Positions 19,579 to 29,468 of a DNA stretch of 64,000 bases are shown one piece after another. The stretch's first letter is position 1; each line of letters begins with the position of its first letter. Source of the stretch: Flavobacteriaceae bacterium (GTDB taxonomy: Bacteria; Bacteroidota; Bacteroidia; Flavobacteriales; Flavobacteriaceae); contig JABXHX010000005.1 of the NCBI GenBank assembly GCA_013373385.1, positions 82,242 to 146,241 on the forward strand, given 5' to 3'. A program made the translations under genes and the position numbers. The notes beneath the pieces are model-generated. The model searched no databases. It was not told the DNA's origin and saw nothing but the letters and a program-made list of their open reading frames with translations.

Positions 19579-20658
19579 TTAAAATCTAATTATTTTTAAT
19601 ACTTTTTTTGATCTTAAATAGTTTTTAACAATTGTTTTAGCCAATGCTTTGTTTTCTATCGGAGTGATAAGATTTTTTAAAATCTCTAATTGGTTTTCTT
19701 GAAATGCTAAATTGGTAAAGCAATATCCTTGAACCTCATTGTTTTCAATTAAAATAACCGAATGTTCTTCTACAGTTCTGCCTTTGTCAATTAAAAGCAT
19801 GTTTTCGCTATTAAAACTACTATGTAAGATTCTTTTTTTACTCTTAATGTTGTATCTAGGTTTGTTAATTTCTAACTCTAAATAATATTTTAAGCTGGTT
19901 ATTAGTAGATTACCAGTTAGCTCATAACTAATGGATGTTGTTTTTTCTTGAATTTTAACACCTCGTTTGGTGTCTTTTATAAATTGATTGTTGATATCGT
20001 TTTTTATATTATTGCCTTTTCCCATAAAGATAATTTTTCCGTTATCTTTATGTAAATAATACACACCTATTGCTTTTGGTATGTCTGCCAATAAATTGGT
20101 AAGTTTTTCTTTTAACTTTCTAGCATCAAAGTGTTTAACTGAGTTTTCTATGATTGTTTTACTGCTATCTTTGCTTAATAACAGTTTAAATAACTGAACG
20201 GTTGCTAAAGCATCTCCTGCTGCTCTATGTCTATTACTGGTAGGTATGCCTAAAGATCTACATAATTTACCTAAACTGTAAGAAGATTTATCGGGTATTA
20301 ATTTTCTACTTAGTTCTACCGTACAGAGGGTATCGCTTTTAAAATCATAGCCCAATCTATCAAATTCAGTTTTTAAAATTCGATAGTCAAAAGTGGTATT
20401 GTGGGCAACTAAAGTACAATCTTTAGTAATTTCAATAATGCGCTTTGCAACCTCGAAGAATTTTGGAGCACTTTTTAGCATTTCGTTATTAATACCGGTA
20501 AGCTGAACTACAAAAGGTTGAATTTCTCTTTCTGGGTTAATTAGCGATATAAATTGATCTACAATTTCTTGACCATCAAATTTATAAATAGCAATTTCAG
20601 TAATTCCTTCTTTATTGAACTTTCCTCCAGTAGTTTCAATGTCTAAAATTGCGTACAA
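19579..20658 (-). CDS. DnaQ-type 3'-5' exonuclease fused to a GIY-YIG-like domain
   Basis: 359 residues. The exonuclease domain (1-165) is of the DEDDh type: Asp6 and Glu8 in AILDIETTG, Asp91 in AHNTTFDYR, His144 and Asp149 in RHRAAGDALAT. This is the set used by the proofreading subunit of DNA polymerase III. The second domain (about 195-280) resembles the UvrC N-terminal GIY-YIG nuclease. Its motif is GVY (198-200) and FMG (211-213), the basic catalytic position reads Asn-Asp, and only the late Glu of LELEINKPRYN is clear. The nuclease domain may be inactive. The same two-domain form is common in Bacteroidota. The gene probably belongs to the serC transcript. Confidence 0.9.
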   Translation of the reverse strand: MYAILDIETTGGKFNKEGITEIAIYKFDGQEIVDQFISLINPEREIQPFVVQLTGINNEMLKSAPKFFEVAKRIIEITKDCTLVAHNTTFDYRILKTEFDRLGYDFKSDTLCTVELSRKLIPDKSSYSLGKLCRSLGIPTSNRHRAAGDALATVQLFKLLLSKDSSKTIIENSVKHFDARKLKEKLTNLLADIPKAIGVYYLHKDNGKIIFMGKGNNIKNDINNQFIKDTKRGVKIQEKTTSISYELTGNLLITSLKYYLELEINKPRYNIKSKKRILHSSFNSENMLLIDKGRTVEEHSVILIENNEVQGYCFTNLAFQENQLEILKNLITPIENKALAKTIVKNYLRSKKVLKIIRF

Positions 20659-20682
20659 ATGTTTTTGAATTTTTTCGTAAAT

Positions 20683-21354
20683 CTAAGCAATATAATTTCT
20701 TACTCCAAAAATTGAGCTGCCAACTCTTATCATATTACTTCCTTTTTTAATTGCAAGCTGGTAGTCACCGCTCATACCCATAGAAAGTGTTTTTATTTTA
20801 GGATATTGAGTTAAGAGTTTGTCAAAAAAAGTTTTTAAATAGGAGAATTCTTTTTCTAACTGTTGTTGATTGTCTGTAAAAGTTGCCATTCCCATGAGTC
20901 CAACAATCGCAATATTTTCTAGTTCTTTTATTTCTGATGAGGCTAAAATTTCTGATATTTCACTAAAGGAAAGTCCAAATTTAGTATCTTCTGCTGCAAT
21001 TTTAGCTTGTAATAAACACTTAATTACTCTATTGTGCTTTTTGGCTTGTTTATTTATCTCTTGCAATGTTTTTAGACTATCTACACCATGAATTAAATCA
21101 ACAAAATGTGCCATGTATTTTACTTTGTTGCGTTGTAGATGTCCAATCATATGCCACTGGATATCTTTAGGTAACTCTTCGTATTTAGCTACCATTTCTT
21201 GTATTTTATTTTCACCAAATACTCTTTGACCGCAACTGTATGCTTCTAATATGTCTGTAACGGGTTTTGTTTTAGAAACAGCTACTAAAGTAACATGGCT
21301 AGGAATAGAAGCTATGATGTCTTCAATATTTTCTTTGATTCCTTTAATGTTCAT
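20683..21354 (-). CDS. YggS family pyridoxal phosphate-binding homeostasis protein
   Basis: 223 residues of a single alanine-racemase-like TIM barrel. The PLP lysine lies in VAVSKTKPV near residue 28, and the phosphate-binding end reads SMGMSGDYQLAI followed by RVGSSIFG. The protein buffers cytosolic PLP and influences amino acid metabolism rather than acting as a racemase. It starts one base after serA ends, consistent with supply of PLP to SerC and related enzymes. The length is normal. Confidence 0.95.
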   Translation of the reverse strand: MNIKGIKENIEDIIASIPSHVTLVAVSKTKPVTDILEAYSCGQRVFGENKIQEMVAKYEELPKDIQWHMIGHLQRNKVKYMAHFVDLIHGVDSLKTLQEINKQAKKHNRVIKCLLQAKIAAEDTKFGLSFSEISEILASSEIKELENIAIVGLMGMATFTDNQQQLEKEFSYLKTFFDKLLTQYPKIKTLSMGMSGDYQLAIKKGSNMIRVGSSIFGVRNYIA

Positions 21355-21355
21355 T

Positions 21356-22309
21356 TTATTCTGAAAGCAGTTTAATAATTTGTTCTGCTAGCTCTTTTCC
21401 AATTCTATCTTGCGCTTCTAAAGTTGCGGCTCCAATATGAGGTGTTAAAGAAATGTCTGGATTCATTAATAATTGAATTTCTGGTGTAGGTTCTTTTTCA
21501 AAAACATCTAAACCAGCATAACGCACTTTACCTGTATTTAACGCATTTACTAAAGCAACTTCATCAACAACCCCACCACGAGCAGCATTTACAATTCCAA
21601 CACCATTTTTCATAGCGTTAAATTGTTTTTCGCCAATAATATAGCTTTCTTGACTTGGTACGTGTAGGGTAATAAAATCTGACTTTTTTAGTACTTCTTC
21701 TATAGGCTCAGTTTTTATGTTAATAGCTATAGTTTGACCTGTGTAAAAAGAAAGGTTAATGGTAGCTTCACCAACCATTGCATCAAAGGCAATCACTTTC
21801 ATGCCTACTCCTAAAGCTATTTTAGCAACTTCACGTCCTATTCTTCCAAGTCCAATAATTCCCAGTGTTTTACCACGCAGTTCAGTTCCTGCAGCAAAAT
21901 CTTTTTTTAAGTCTTTAAAGCGTGTATCGCCTTCTAATGGCATTTCTCTGTTTGCTTGGTGTAAAAAACGAACCATTCCAAATAAATGCGCAAAGACCAA
22001 TTCTGCTACCGAACTAGAAGATGCATTTGGTGTATTTATGACATGTAAACCTTGGTCTATTGCATATTCTACATCAATATTGTCCATACCAACACCACCA
22101 CGACCAATTAATTTTAAAGACGGACAAGCATCTATTAATTCTTGACGTACTTGTGTAGCGCTTCTAACTAAAATTGCATCAATTGAGTGTTGATTGATGT
22201 AATTTTCTAGTTGATTTTGAGCTACTTTTGTAGTGATTACTTCAAATCCGTTTTTTGCTAAAGTATCAATTCCACTTTGTGAAATACCATCATTTGCTAA
22301 TACTTTCAT
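21356..22309 (-). CDS. serA: D-3-phosphoglycerate dehydrogenase (short form)
   Basis: Oxidises 3-phosphoglycerate to phosphohydroxypyruvate with NAD, the first step of serine synthesis. The 317 residues hold the 2-hydroxyacid dehydrogenase fold: GRGGVGMDNID, the NAD site GKTLGIIGLGRIGREVA, ARGGVVDE with the catalytic Arg, and the His of LTPHIGAAT. There is no C-terminal ACT domain, so serine feedback through that domain is not expected. It lies 16 bases after serC in the same direction, which supports the serA assignment over other 2-hydroxyacid dehydrogenases. Confidence 0.92.
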   Translation of the reverse strand: MKVLANDGISQSGIDTLAKNGFEVITTKVAQNQLENYINQHSIDAILVRSATQVRQELIDACPSLKLIGRGGVGMDNIDVEYAIDQGLHVINTPNASSSSVAELVFAHLFGMVRFLHQANREMPLEGDTRFKDLKKDFAAGTELRGKTLGIIGLGRIGREVAKIALGVGMKVIAFDAMVGEATINLSFYTGQTIAINIKTEPIEEVLKKSDFITLHVPSQESYIIGEKQFNAMKNGVGIVNAARGGVVDEVALVNALNTGKVRYAGLDVFEKEPTPEIQLLMNPDISLTPHIGAATLEAQDRIGKELAEQIIKLLSE

Positions 22310-22325
22310 TCTTTATTTTTTCTAA

Positions 22326-23390
22326 TTAATTATTTCTTTCTAATTCTTGCATTACATCTACAAGTGCTTGTACGCTGTAGAGTGGTAAGGCATTGTACAT
22401 ACTTGCTCTGTAGCCACCAACACTTCTATGTCCGTTTATTCCACTTATCCCAGCATCAGCACACATGGTGTCAAACTGTGCTTTTAAACTTTCGTCTGTT
22501 AATACAAAAGTAGTATTCATAGTACTTCTGTCTTCTTTATTTACTACACCTTTGAATAATGGATTTCTATCAATTTCGTTGTATAATAATTCGGCTTTTT
22601 TGTTGTTTACTTTTTCAATAAATTCAATTCCTCCAATATCTTTCAACCATTCTAAAGTCAACATAGAAACATATACTGCAAATACAGCAGGCGTATTAAA
22701 CATACTATCTTTGTCTATATGCGTTTTATAATTCAGCATAGACGGTACTTGCCTTTGTACATTTTCTAAAAGCGATTCTTTTATAACAACAAGAGTTGTT
22801 CCGGCTGGTCCCATATTTTTTTGTGCCCCAGCATAGATCAAGTCAAACCTAGAAAAATCTAACTGTCTAGAAAAGATGTCAGAACTCATGTCGCAAATCA
22901 TAGGAACATCAGTAGTTGGAAACTCTTTGAGTTGGGTTCCATAAATGGTATTGTTACTCGTACAATGAAAATAATCTGCATCAACTGGAATCTCAAATTC
23001 TTTAGGAATATAGGTGAAGTTATTATCTTTTGATGATGCAACTTCTACCAAATCTCCAAATAATTTAGCTTCTTTGATAGCTTTACTAGACCAAGTACCC
23101 GTGTTTAAGTAAGCAGCCTTTTTATTTAAAAAGTTGTAAGCAGTCATTAAAAACTGAGTACTAGCTCCACCTTGTAAAAACAATACTTTGTATCCTTTGT
23201 CTTCTAAATTTAGCAATTCTAAAACCAGTTTTTGCGCTTTGTCCATCACTGCAACAAAAGGTTTGCTTCTGTGAGAAATTTCTATCAACGATAAATTATC
23301 GCCGTTAAAGTTAAGTATAGCTTCTGATGCTTTTTTTAGTACTTCTTCTGGTAAGATGCATGGTCCGGCGCTAAAATTGTGCTTTTTCAT
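22326..23390 (-). CDS. serC: 3-phosphoserine/phosphohydroxythreonine transaminase
   Basis: PLP enzyme that converts 3-phosphohydroxypyruvate and glutamate to phosphoserine; it also serves in pyridoxine synthesis in some bacteria. The 354 residues open with [14 protein letters not shown], diagnostic for SerC. The PLP lysine is in [11 protein letters not shown], and [12 protein letters not shown] near the C-terminus binds the substrate phosphate. It is the first gene of the minus-strand run serC-serA-yggS. The serB phosphatase is not in the window. Confidence 0.97.
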   Translation of the reverse strand: MKKHNFSAGPCILPEEVLKKASEAILNFNGDNLSLIEISHRSKPFVAVMDKAQKLVLELLNLEDKGYKVLFLQGGASTQFLMTAYNFLNKKAAYLNTGTWSSKAIKEAKLFGDLVEVASSKDNNFTYIPKEFEIPVDADYFHCTSNNTIYGTQLKEFPTTDVPMICDMSSDIFSRQLDFSRFDLIYAGAQKNMGPAGTTLVVIKESLLENVQRQVPSMLNYKTHIDKDSMFNTPAVFAVYVSMLTLEWLKDIGGIEFIEKVNNKKAELLYNEIDRNPLFKGVVNKEDRSTMNTTFVLTDESLKAQFDTMCADAGISGINGHRSVGGYRASMYNALPLYSVQALVDVMQELERNN

Positions 23391-23444
23391 TGTTAAATTT
23401 AGTTGTGTTTATAACATAGCAAAGATGCTATTTTTTAATGGATT

Positions 23445-23480
23445 ATACACCTAAATTTTTGCTAAAAAATTCAGGTGTAT
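23445..23480. repeat. Long intergenic inverted repeat between the ABC transporter operon and serC
   Basis: ATACACCT (23445-23452) pairs with AGGTGTAT (23473-23480). The inner AT-rich bases extend the stem with one mismatch around the GCTAA loop. It lies downstream of the ABC permease gene and upstream of serC, so it may act as a weak terminator for the ABC operon. There is no clear T tract on the minus strand. Confidence 0.45.
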
Positions 23481-23560
23481 TCTTACTAATTGAACAACTA
23501 ATAGCTAAGAGATTTTATAATCCAAATAGTACTTATCAGTTAATAAGAACTAATATATAG

Positions 23561-24991
23561 TTATAATCTAGTTATAGGAATTATTTTCCTTTTTAGGTCT
23601 TTAAAACCTAAGAGAACAAATATTGTTATACTCAAAATAAGCATTGATAATAAGTTTAACCAAACATTATTTACAATTCTATTTTTGTAAGTAAATTGAG
23701 GTAGCTCTTTGTAATTATCTACTTTAAACTTTTGCTTTTTAAATAACATTGGAACTAAATAATCACGCCAAGTGTTTGAAAATTCAAAGACCTGTTTTTT
23801 ATAGTCATTATAATGCTTTTCTGATGTTCCAGCAATGTTATTTAGTGACTGTTGCATTAAAATAGCAGGCGAAACATATTTAAACATTCTAATAAGGTTT
23901 TGTTGCTTTTTTAATTGTAAATCATATTCAGCTAGTAACGGTTTTGTTCTTTCTTCCATTATTTTCTCTGAAGCAAAATAGTTATGCCAAAAACCAAACT
24001 TATCATTGCCGTTTCCTTGAGCTAATTCAGGATGGGTACGTAGATATTCACTCATAATTTCATTTTGCTTTTTTTCGTTCTCTTTTTTAATCAACCTTAT
24101 TTCATTGATCATTTTTAAACGAGACGGAGTAGGGTACAACGAATTTCCTATTTGATTAACTGTTGCAGGTAATACCATTACTATTAATAACCATATTCCA
24201 ATTAAGGACAAAGCATTTTTAGAGGAATGGTTAATTTTAATATTTACTATAAATGATATTACAAACCAAAAGAGTATATATCCATAGATAAGCAAGAATA
24301 AACCAAATAAATTATTAATGCTATTAAATGCATTTGGAGAGAATAACGCGATTGTGATGAGTAATATAATTGAGGTTATTATTGTAAAAATAAGGTATCG
24401 TATTATTATTTTTTGTAATAGCCAATTTATCACTGAAATAGGTTGAGCTCCTAATAACCTTAGTGTTCCTAATTCTTTTTCTTTTGATAAAACATTAAAT
24501 GTAAAAGCAATAATTAATAAGGGCAAAATATAAATAATAACAAATGCCAAATCAAAATTTCCAAATAAGAGCTGTACAGGATTTACCATTTCAGAATAAT
24601 CTAAAGCAAAGTTATTACCATAAACAGTTGGGCTTTTAAAGTGCGTGTACATATCACTTTGTCCAGTAGCTAAAAATGATAATGCTTCAGGATGCATAAT
24701 AGCTATACGTGGATATCGACTACCTACTGTCATTGGTTCAGAAGGTAATTGCCAATAAGGAAGGCCTGTTTTCTCTCCTTTTTCAATTTTTATAAGTGTA
24801 GCTAGCATAAGGCTATCTTTTTTATTAAAGCCTTCTTGTACTTCTGCAATGTCGTTAACTCTTTTTGTTACATTTTTATTTCCATTAAAAGTGGCAAATA
24901 CAAATAATAGAGTAATACCAATTAGTAATAAAATTAACCAGTTACTTCTGATTAATAATTTGATTTCGTATATTAAATTGTTGTAAAACAT
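23561..24991 (-). CDS. ABC-2 type transporter permease (DUF3526 family)
   Basis: 476 residues. One membrane helix lies near the N-terminus (about 16-33). A large extracytoplasmic region precedes a block of helices (about 145-265). A second large soluble region (about 275-430) follows, with a final helix at 440-460. This is the usual plan of DUF3526 permeases. It contains KEKELGTLRLLGAQP, the coupling segment of ABC-2 permeases. The gene follows 3 bases after a second permease and the ATPase gene, so the three form one exporter. Substrate is unknown. Confidence 0.88.
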   Translation of the reverse strand: MFYNNLIYEIKLLIRSNWLILLLIGITLLFVFATFNGNKNVTKRVNDIAEVQEGFNKKDSLMLATLIKIEKGEKTGLPYWQLPSEPMTVGSRYPRIAIMHPEALSFLATGQSDMYTHFKSPTVYGNNFALDYSEMVNPVQLLFGNFDLAFVIIYILPLLIIAFTFNVLSKEKELGTLRLLGAQPISVINWLLQKIIIRYLIFTIITSIILLITIALFSPNAFNSINNLFGLFLLIYGYILFWFVISFIVNIKINHSSKNALSLIGIWLLIVMVLPATVNQIGNSLYPTPSRLKMINEIRLIKKENEKKQNEIMSEYLRTHPELAQGNGNDKFGFWHNYFASEKIMEERTKPLLAEYDLQLKKQQNLIRMFKYVSPAILMQQSLNNIAGTSEKHYNDYKKQVFEFSNTWRDYLVPMLFKKQKFKVDNYKELPQFTYKNRIVNNVWLNLLSMLILSITIFVLLGFKDLKRKIIPITRL

Positions 24992-24994
24992 GAC

Positions 24995-26398
24995 TTATAT
25001 TTTTTTAGATGTAATAATTAAACCTAGGAAGGGAATGAAAAACCATAATGATAGAAAGAATATATTTTGCGTGTTGTCTTTCAGTATTTCTCCTAGTGTT
25101 GGAGGTGTAAAACTAAATTTTGGAAGCTTTTTAAAGCTTTCTGCACTCATTTTATAACCACGCTCACCTAATTTAGAATTATCTTTAATATCATTATTTA
25201 AGAATCGTTGTTTCTCTATTCTATATTTCTCAGCTGCTTTAGTAAATTTCCAATGCAAATTATCACTAGTATTAGCAATATCCATAGATAAAAATCGTAT
25301 TGGAAAAAATGGTGATAAAAAAGATAGTTTTTTATATGTATTATTTTGATTATTAGCTATTTCATTTAAAATATTATAATGCTTTTCGTAGATTTTAGCT
25401 TCATGTTCTTCTCCTTTTTGCATACGATAACCAGCATAGTTAAAAGGTAGTTGACTTAAACTATCAACATTATACTTTTGTAAGGTTTCTTGTTCTAATT
25501 TTTTAGCAGCTTTATTCCATGGATTGTGACCATCTAAACCATTTTTTCTATCCTCTGCTATACGGGTGCTGAATTCTGATTTTGATGGATATGGATGGTT
25601 TTCATTTGCAAAATTCGTCGCAATTTTTGGAGTGATAAAACTAAAAATAATCCAAATTATTAGGCAGCTAACTAAAGACATGCCAGATGATTTGCTCCAC
25701 ATAGAAATTAACACTGTAATTGTTGTGATGATTAAATAATACAAAGTATATGAAGCAAAAATTGCTAATAAACTGCTCCAAGTAAAAAAGGCTAAATTTT
25801 CTAAGCTAGATAGTATAATTCCTATAATTAAAAAGATAATTGCTGTTAAGAGAAAAACAGGAATAAATGTTGCTAGCCATTTTCCTAAAGTTAGTTTTGT
25901 AGGATGTACACCTTGACTTTTTAATAGTGTTAAGGTTTTATGTTCTACTTCTTTAGTATATGAATTATACCCAATGAGAATAATGATTAATGGAAACAAG
26001 TAAATCAATACAAAATTGATAGAAAGTGTACCGAAACGCGCTAAGCTTGTTTGGTCGGTTGCCTCGCTAAATGAAGCTTCATGTCGGTTATGTGCTTCTA
26101 AGAAAATTGAGTTCCCTGTATATTTAGTAACTCCATAATCAAATAATGATAATGCGAATTTAGGCTTAAATGCATAAGTACCATAATGTGCAGCTGAATG
26201 AGGATTCTTTTCTCCTTGTGTTTCCCAAACTTTACGTTCGGTTTCTGCTGATTCTAAGTATTGCTGATTGTTCTTTTGATATTGATTGATACCCGTAATT
26301 GTTGCGACTACCAATAAAATTAATGAGATAACAATTGCTATTTTAAAACGACCATCTCTTGTTAACTCTTTTAGTTCTTTAAAAATTATGTTCTTCAT
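24995..26398 (-). CDS. ABC-2 type transporter permease (DUF3526 family), second subunit
   Basis: 467 residues, homologous in plan to the adjacent permease: an N-terminal helix (about 18-36), a first extracytoplasmic region, helices between about 130 and 260, a second soluble region, and a terminal helix. It contains TKEVEHKTLTLLKSQGVHP, the equivalent coupling segment. The start lies one base after the ATPase stop. Two related but distinct permeases suggest a heterodimeric transporter with one ATPase gene. Confidence 0.88.
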   Translation of the reverse strand: MKNIIFKELKELTRDGRFKIAIVISLILLVVATITGINQYQKNNQQYLESAETERKVWETQGEKNPHSAAHYGTYAFKPKFALSLFDYGVTKYTGNSIFLEAHNRHEASFSEATDQTSLARFGTLSINFVLIYLFPLIIILIGYNSYTKEVEHKTLTLLKSQGVHPTKLTLGKWLATFIPVFLLTAIIFLIIGIILSSLENLAFFTWSSLLAIFASYTLYYLIITTITVLISMWSKSSGMSLVSCLIIWIIFSFITPKIATNFANENHPYPSKSEFSTRIAEDRKNGLDGHNPWNKAAKKLEQETLQKYNVDSLSQLPFNYAGYRMQKGEEHEAKIYEKHYNILNEIANNQNNTYKKLSFLSPFFPIRFLSMDIANTSDNLHWKFTKAAEKYRIEKQRFLNNDIKDNSKLGERGYKMSAESFKKLPKFSFTPPTLGEILKDNTQNIFFLSLWFFIPFLGLIITSKKI

Positions 26399-26399
26399 G

Positions 26400-27113
26400 T
26401 TAACTTACATTTTTAAAGTTCATAATGTCTAAATAAATTGTCTCTAGCTCTTTTAGTGAAACTTTAGATGAATCTGAGTAGTTTTCTAGTTTACCAGAAC
26501 GCATAATTCCAATATGTGTGCTAACTTCTTTTGCTCTAAATAAATCGTGAGTTGCCATTAAGATAGCTACGCCATCGTCTTTCATTCTAGTAAGTAAATC
26601 CATAAATTCATTACTTGATTTAGGATCTAAGCCAGAGGTTGGCTCATCTAATAATAAAACTTTAGATTCTTTAGCTATTGCTAAAGCAATACCTACTTTT
26701 TGTCTCATACCTTTAGAGAATGTTTTTACACGATTATTATGAGCTTCTTCTTGTAATCCAGCATCAGTTAAATAAAGCTTTAGTTCAGTTTTATCAAAAT
26801 TCTTACCTGATAATTTACAGAAGTAATCTAAATTTTCAATAGCCGTTAATGTAGGGTAAAGCATAAGATTTTCAGGAATGTAAGTTAAAAAATTCTTAGT
26901 TTTAATAGGATTCTTTACAACATCTAATCCATTTATTTTAGCAGAACCAAATGATGGTTCAATAAAGTTTAATAGCATATTAATAGTTGTTGATTTTCCT
27001 GCACCATTAGCGCCTAAAAGGCATAGTATTTCTCCTTCTTTAACTTCTAAAGAAAGATTATTTACAGCTATAAAATCGTTAAATTTTTTAGTAATATTTT
27101 TTATTGTTATCAT
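26400..27113 (-). CDS. ABC transporter ATP-binding protein
   Basis: 237 residues. Walker A is GANGAGKST, the signature motif reads FSKGMRQKVGIA, Walker B is LLLDEPTSGLD, and the switch His is in MATHD. The profile fits ABC-2 exporters. It precedes both permease genes and follows the DUF5916 gene by 13 bases, so the outer-membrane protein and exporter are probably one transcript. Confidence 0.95.
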   Translation of the reverse strand: MITIKNITKKFNDFIAVNNLSLEVKEGEILCLLGANGAGKSTTINMLLNFIEPSFGSAKINGLDVVKNPIKTKNFLTYIPENLMLYPTLTAIENLDYFCKLSGKNFDKTELKLYLTDAGLQEEAHNNRVKTFSKGMRQKVGIALAIAKESKVLLLDEPTSGLDPKSSNEFMDLLTRMKDDGVAILMATHDLFRAKEVSTHIGIMRSGKLENYSDSSKVSLKELETIYLDIMNFKNVS

Positions 27114-27126
27114 AATTAGTTAGAGA

Positions 27127-29352
27127 TTAAAATTGTTTTATTAGTGTTATTTTACTTATAAATTGTTGTTGAGTTTTTATAGGATTAAAAGCATCTGATT
27201 CTGTATTGTTAAATACTAAATAGATGAATGATTGTGGTAAATATTCCCAGCTAAATCTTGTGTTAATTCTTCCAGTTTTTGTAAAATCATTGTACTGGTA
27301 AAACCCTGATAATTGTAGTTTAGGGTTTAGTGCTAATCGTATTCCTGTAGTGTATAAGTTTGTTTTTAAATCCTCATTGTTTGTGCCAAGATTATTTAAA
27401 GCATTATACTCATAATCACCAGAAATACTAACATTAGGAATTGGACTGTATCTAGTGCCAAACGTTAAAGTATTTCTGTTACCGTTATAAAACTTTCCCC
27501 ATTCATATTTTCCAGATAAAGAAAGTTTTTTCGAACGATCAGAATTAAAGCGAACAAATTGTCGAGTGTAGTAATAATACTCTCTAGATATAGGAATTCC
27601 TAATGGAGTAAAGTCAAAATCTATGTTTTGCCAAGTTGGAGTAATGGCATATTCTATAAAACTATTATCCTTAAAGAATATATATATGGGAAACAGATAT
27701 ATACTTGCTTGTTGAAATTTTTCTGGGTTTTTAAAATCATGGTAATACTTAACAAATAATCCCGGATCCCATCTACGTATCCAAGGCATTTTTTTAGGAC
27801 GTAAAATAAAATAACCTCCTGGGTTATGTTGAATTACATTGTTTTGATAAACAAAACCCATTGCCGGATTGTAATGATTACTTACAAAATTAGATTTCCA
27901 TCCTAAATACATATTATTTGTAGTATAGCTAACCGTAGTATTTCCAGCATAACCCCAATTTTTAACAGCGTTGTTTTTTGTTCCAGATAGCATATAAGAA
28001 ATAGTGAACTCTTCCTTAGGACGAAAGAGCCCATCTATTGTAATAGAAGTATTGGTGCTTTTGTTTAGCTTTAATGTATTATTAGCTTCATCTAAACGAT
28101 GTGTAAGCATTATACCAATATTGTTTTCTTTTCCATAATTCTGTAAATATCTAAATACTGTAAAGTTGGCTGCTGCAGAAGCTTGAGTATCACTTTGATG
28201 CACATATAAACCAGCAATTGTTCTCTGCTCATTTTTATTAGTAAATCGCGCACCAATATCTATAGGTGCTGGTTGAGCATTAAAATCTCCTCGAAGTCCA
28301 ATTTTTCTACTAAAAAAAGGCTTTATTTGATAATTATCTGAACCTGCCCAAATACCTGAGTTTTCTAAGAAAAACTGTCTTCTTTCAGGGAAAAAAACAT
28401 TAAATCGTTCTAGATTATTGACTGCTCTATCTACATCTGCTTGAGCAAAATCTGTATTAAAGGTAAAGTCTATAATACTGTTAGGTGTTATTGCCCATTT
28501 TATATCACCTCCTAATTTAGTTTTACTATTATTGCTATCTACAATATAATTAGTTTTTTGTTGATCATAGTTGTATAACACATATGGTGTAACTTGTAGA
28601 TTTGTAGATGGTTTAGGAACTTTAAGTCCCGTTAACTTAGCTGCATAAGACATTCTATGTGGTCCAAATGCTTGAGGTATTTTAGGAAATACTGTTAGTT
28701 CATAATCTCTACGAGCTAATCTAAAAAAGGTGATGCCCCATTCAATTGCTTCTTTGTTTTTAGGAATATTATATCTTAATGATTTAAAAGGAATAGCAAA
28801 CTCAACATGGTATCCATTGTCAGTACGAGTTGTTTTTACGTTCCATAAAGCATTCCAGTCTATATCTTTATTTTTTCCATTAAATACTTGTAAGTCTTTT
28901 TGATTTCCGTAGGGAGTTGTTTGAAAAGAAACTGAAAATTGTTTGGTGTTTTGTGCGTCAATCTGAACTCCAAAAACATCATTCTCACCATAGTTAAAAT
29001 CTCGTCTTAAATCTTGAACCCGAACACCTTTTTTTCCTAAAGGATCTTTACAGAAAGCACCTATATATAAGTTCTTTTCATCAAATAATATTTTTACTTC
29101 AGTAGTATATAAATACTTTCCACCTTGTTTAGGTTCTATTCTAAAGAAATTACTAATTGGCTTTATATTTTCCCAATCTTTTTCATTTAAAATACCATCT
29201 ATTTTAATTTTCCCTTTAGCTTTAGTTCCTTTAACGGTAACTGGTGATGAAAGAGGGGGGAATGTAACTTGTTTATTTTGTGCATACCCTTTTATAAGGA
29301 GCACCATAAAAATTGTTATATAACAATTTTTAACTGCTTTATTATGAGTCAT
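27127..29352 (-). CDS. DUF5916 domain-containing outer-membrane protein
   Basis: 741 residues with a signal peptide (1-24). An N-terminal CBM9-like carbohydrate-binding fold (about 40-245) begins KGKIKIDGILNEKDWE. The rest is a DUF5916 region ending in many alternating aromatic strands and a terminal Phe (ITLIKQF), which points to an outer-membrane barrel. Such proteins occur widely in Bacteroidota but their substrates are mostly unknown. It lies between a small His/Cys protein and an ABC exporter, suggesting an envelope-spanning transport or sensing role. Confidence 0.85.
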   Translation of the reverse strand: MTHNKAVKNCYITIFMVLLIKGYAQNKQVTFPPLSSPVTVKGTKAKGKIKIDGILNEKDWENIKPISNFFRIEPKQGGKYLYTTEVKILFDEKNLYIGAFCKDPLGKKGVRVQDLRRDFNYGENDVFGVQIDAQNTKQFSVSFQTTPYGNQKDLQVFNGKNKDIDWNALWNVKTTRTDNGYHVEFAIPFKSLRYNIPKNKEAIEWGITFFRLARRDYELTVFPKIPQAFGPHRMSYAAKLTGLKVPKPSTNLQVTPYVLYNYDQQKTNYIVDSNNSKTKLGGDIKWAITPNSIIDFTFNTDFAQADVDRAVNNLERFNVFFPERRQFFLENSGIWAGSDNYQIKPFFSRKIGLRGDFNAQPAPIDIGARFTNKNEQRTIAGLYVHQSDTQASAAANFTVFRYLQNYGKENNIGIMLTHRLDEANNTLKLNKSTNTSITIDGLFRPKEEFTISYMLSGTKNNAVKNWGYAGNTTVSYTTNNMYLGWKSNFVSNHYNPAMGFVYQNNVIQHNPGGYFILRPKKMPWIRRWDPGLFVKYYHDFKNPEKFQQASIYLFPIYIFFKDNSFIEYAITPTWQNIDFDFTPLGIPISREYYYYTRQFVRFNSDRSKKLSLSGKYEWGKFYNGNRNTLTFGTRYSPIPNVSISGDYEYNALNNLGTNNEDLKTNLYTTGIRLALNPKLQLSGFYQYNDFTKTGRINTRFSWEYLPQSFIYLVFNNTESDAFNPIKTQQQFISKITLIKQF

Positions 29353-29468
29353 TAATTATTGTAATTAGTTTAATTTATGTATTTGTATTTCTAATAAATT
29401 GAAATACAACTAAGTAGTTACACCAAATCTCTTAGTTAAGAAATTGGCTGCAAAAAAGTACTAATAAA

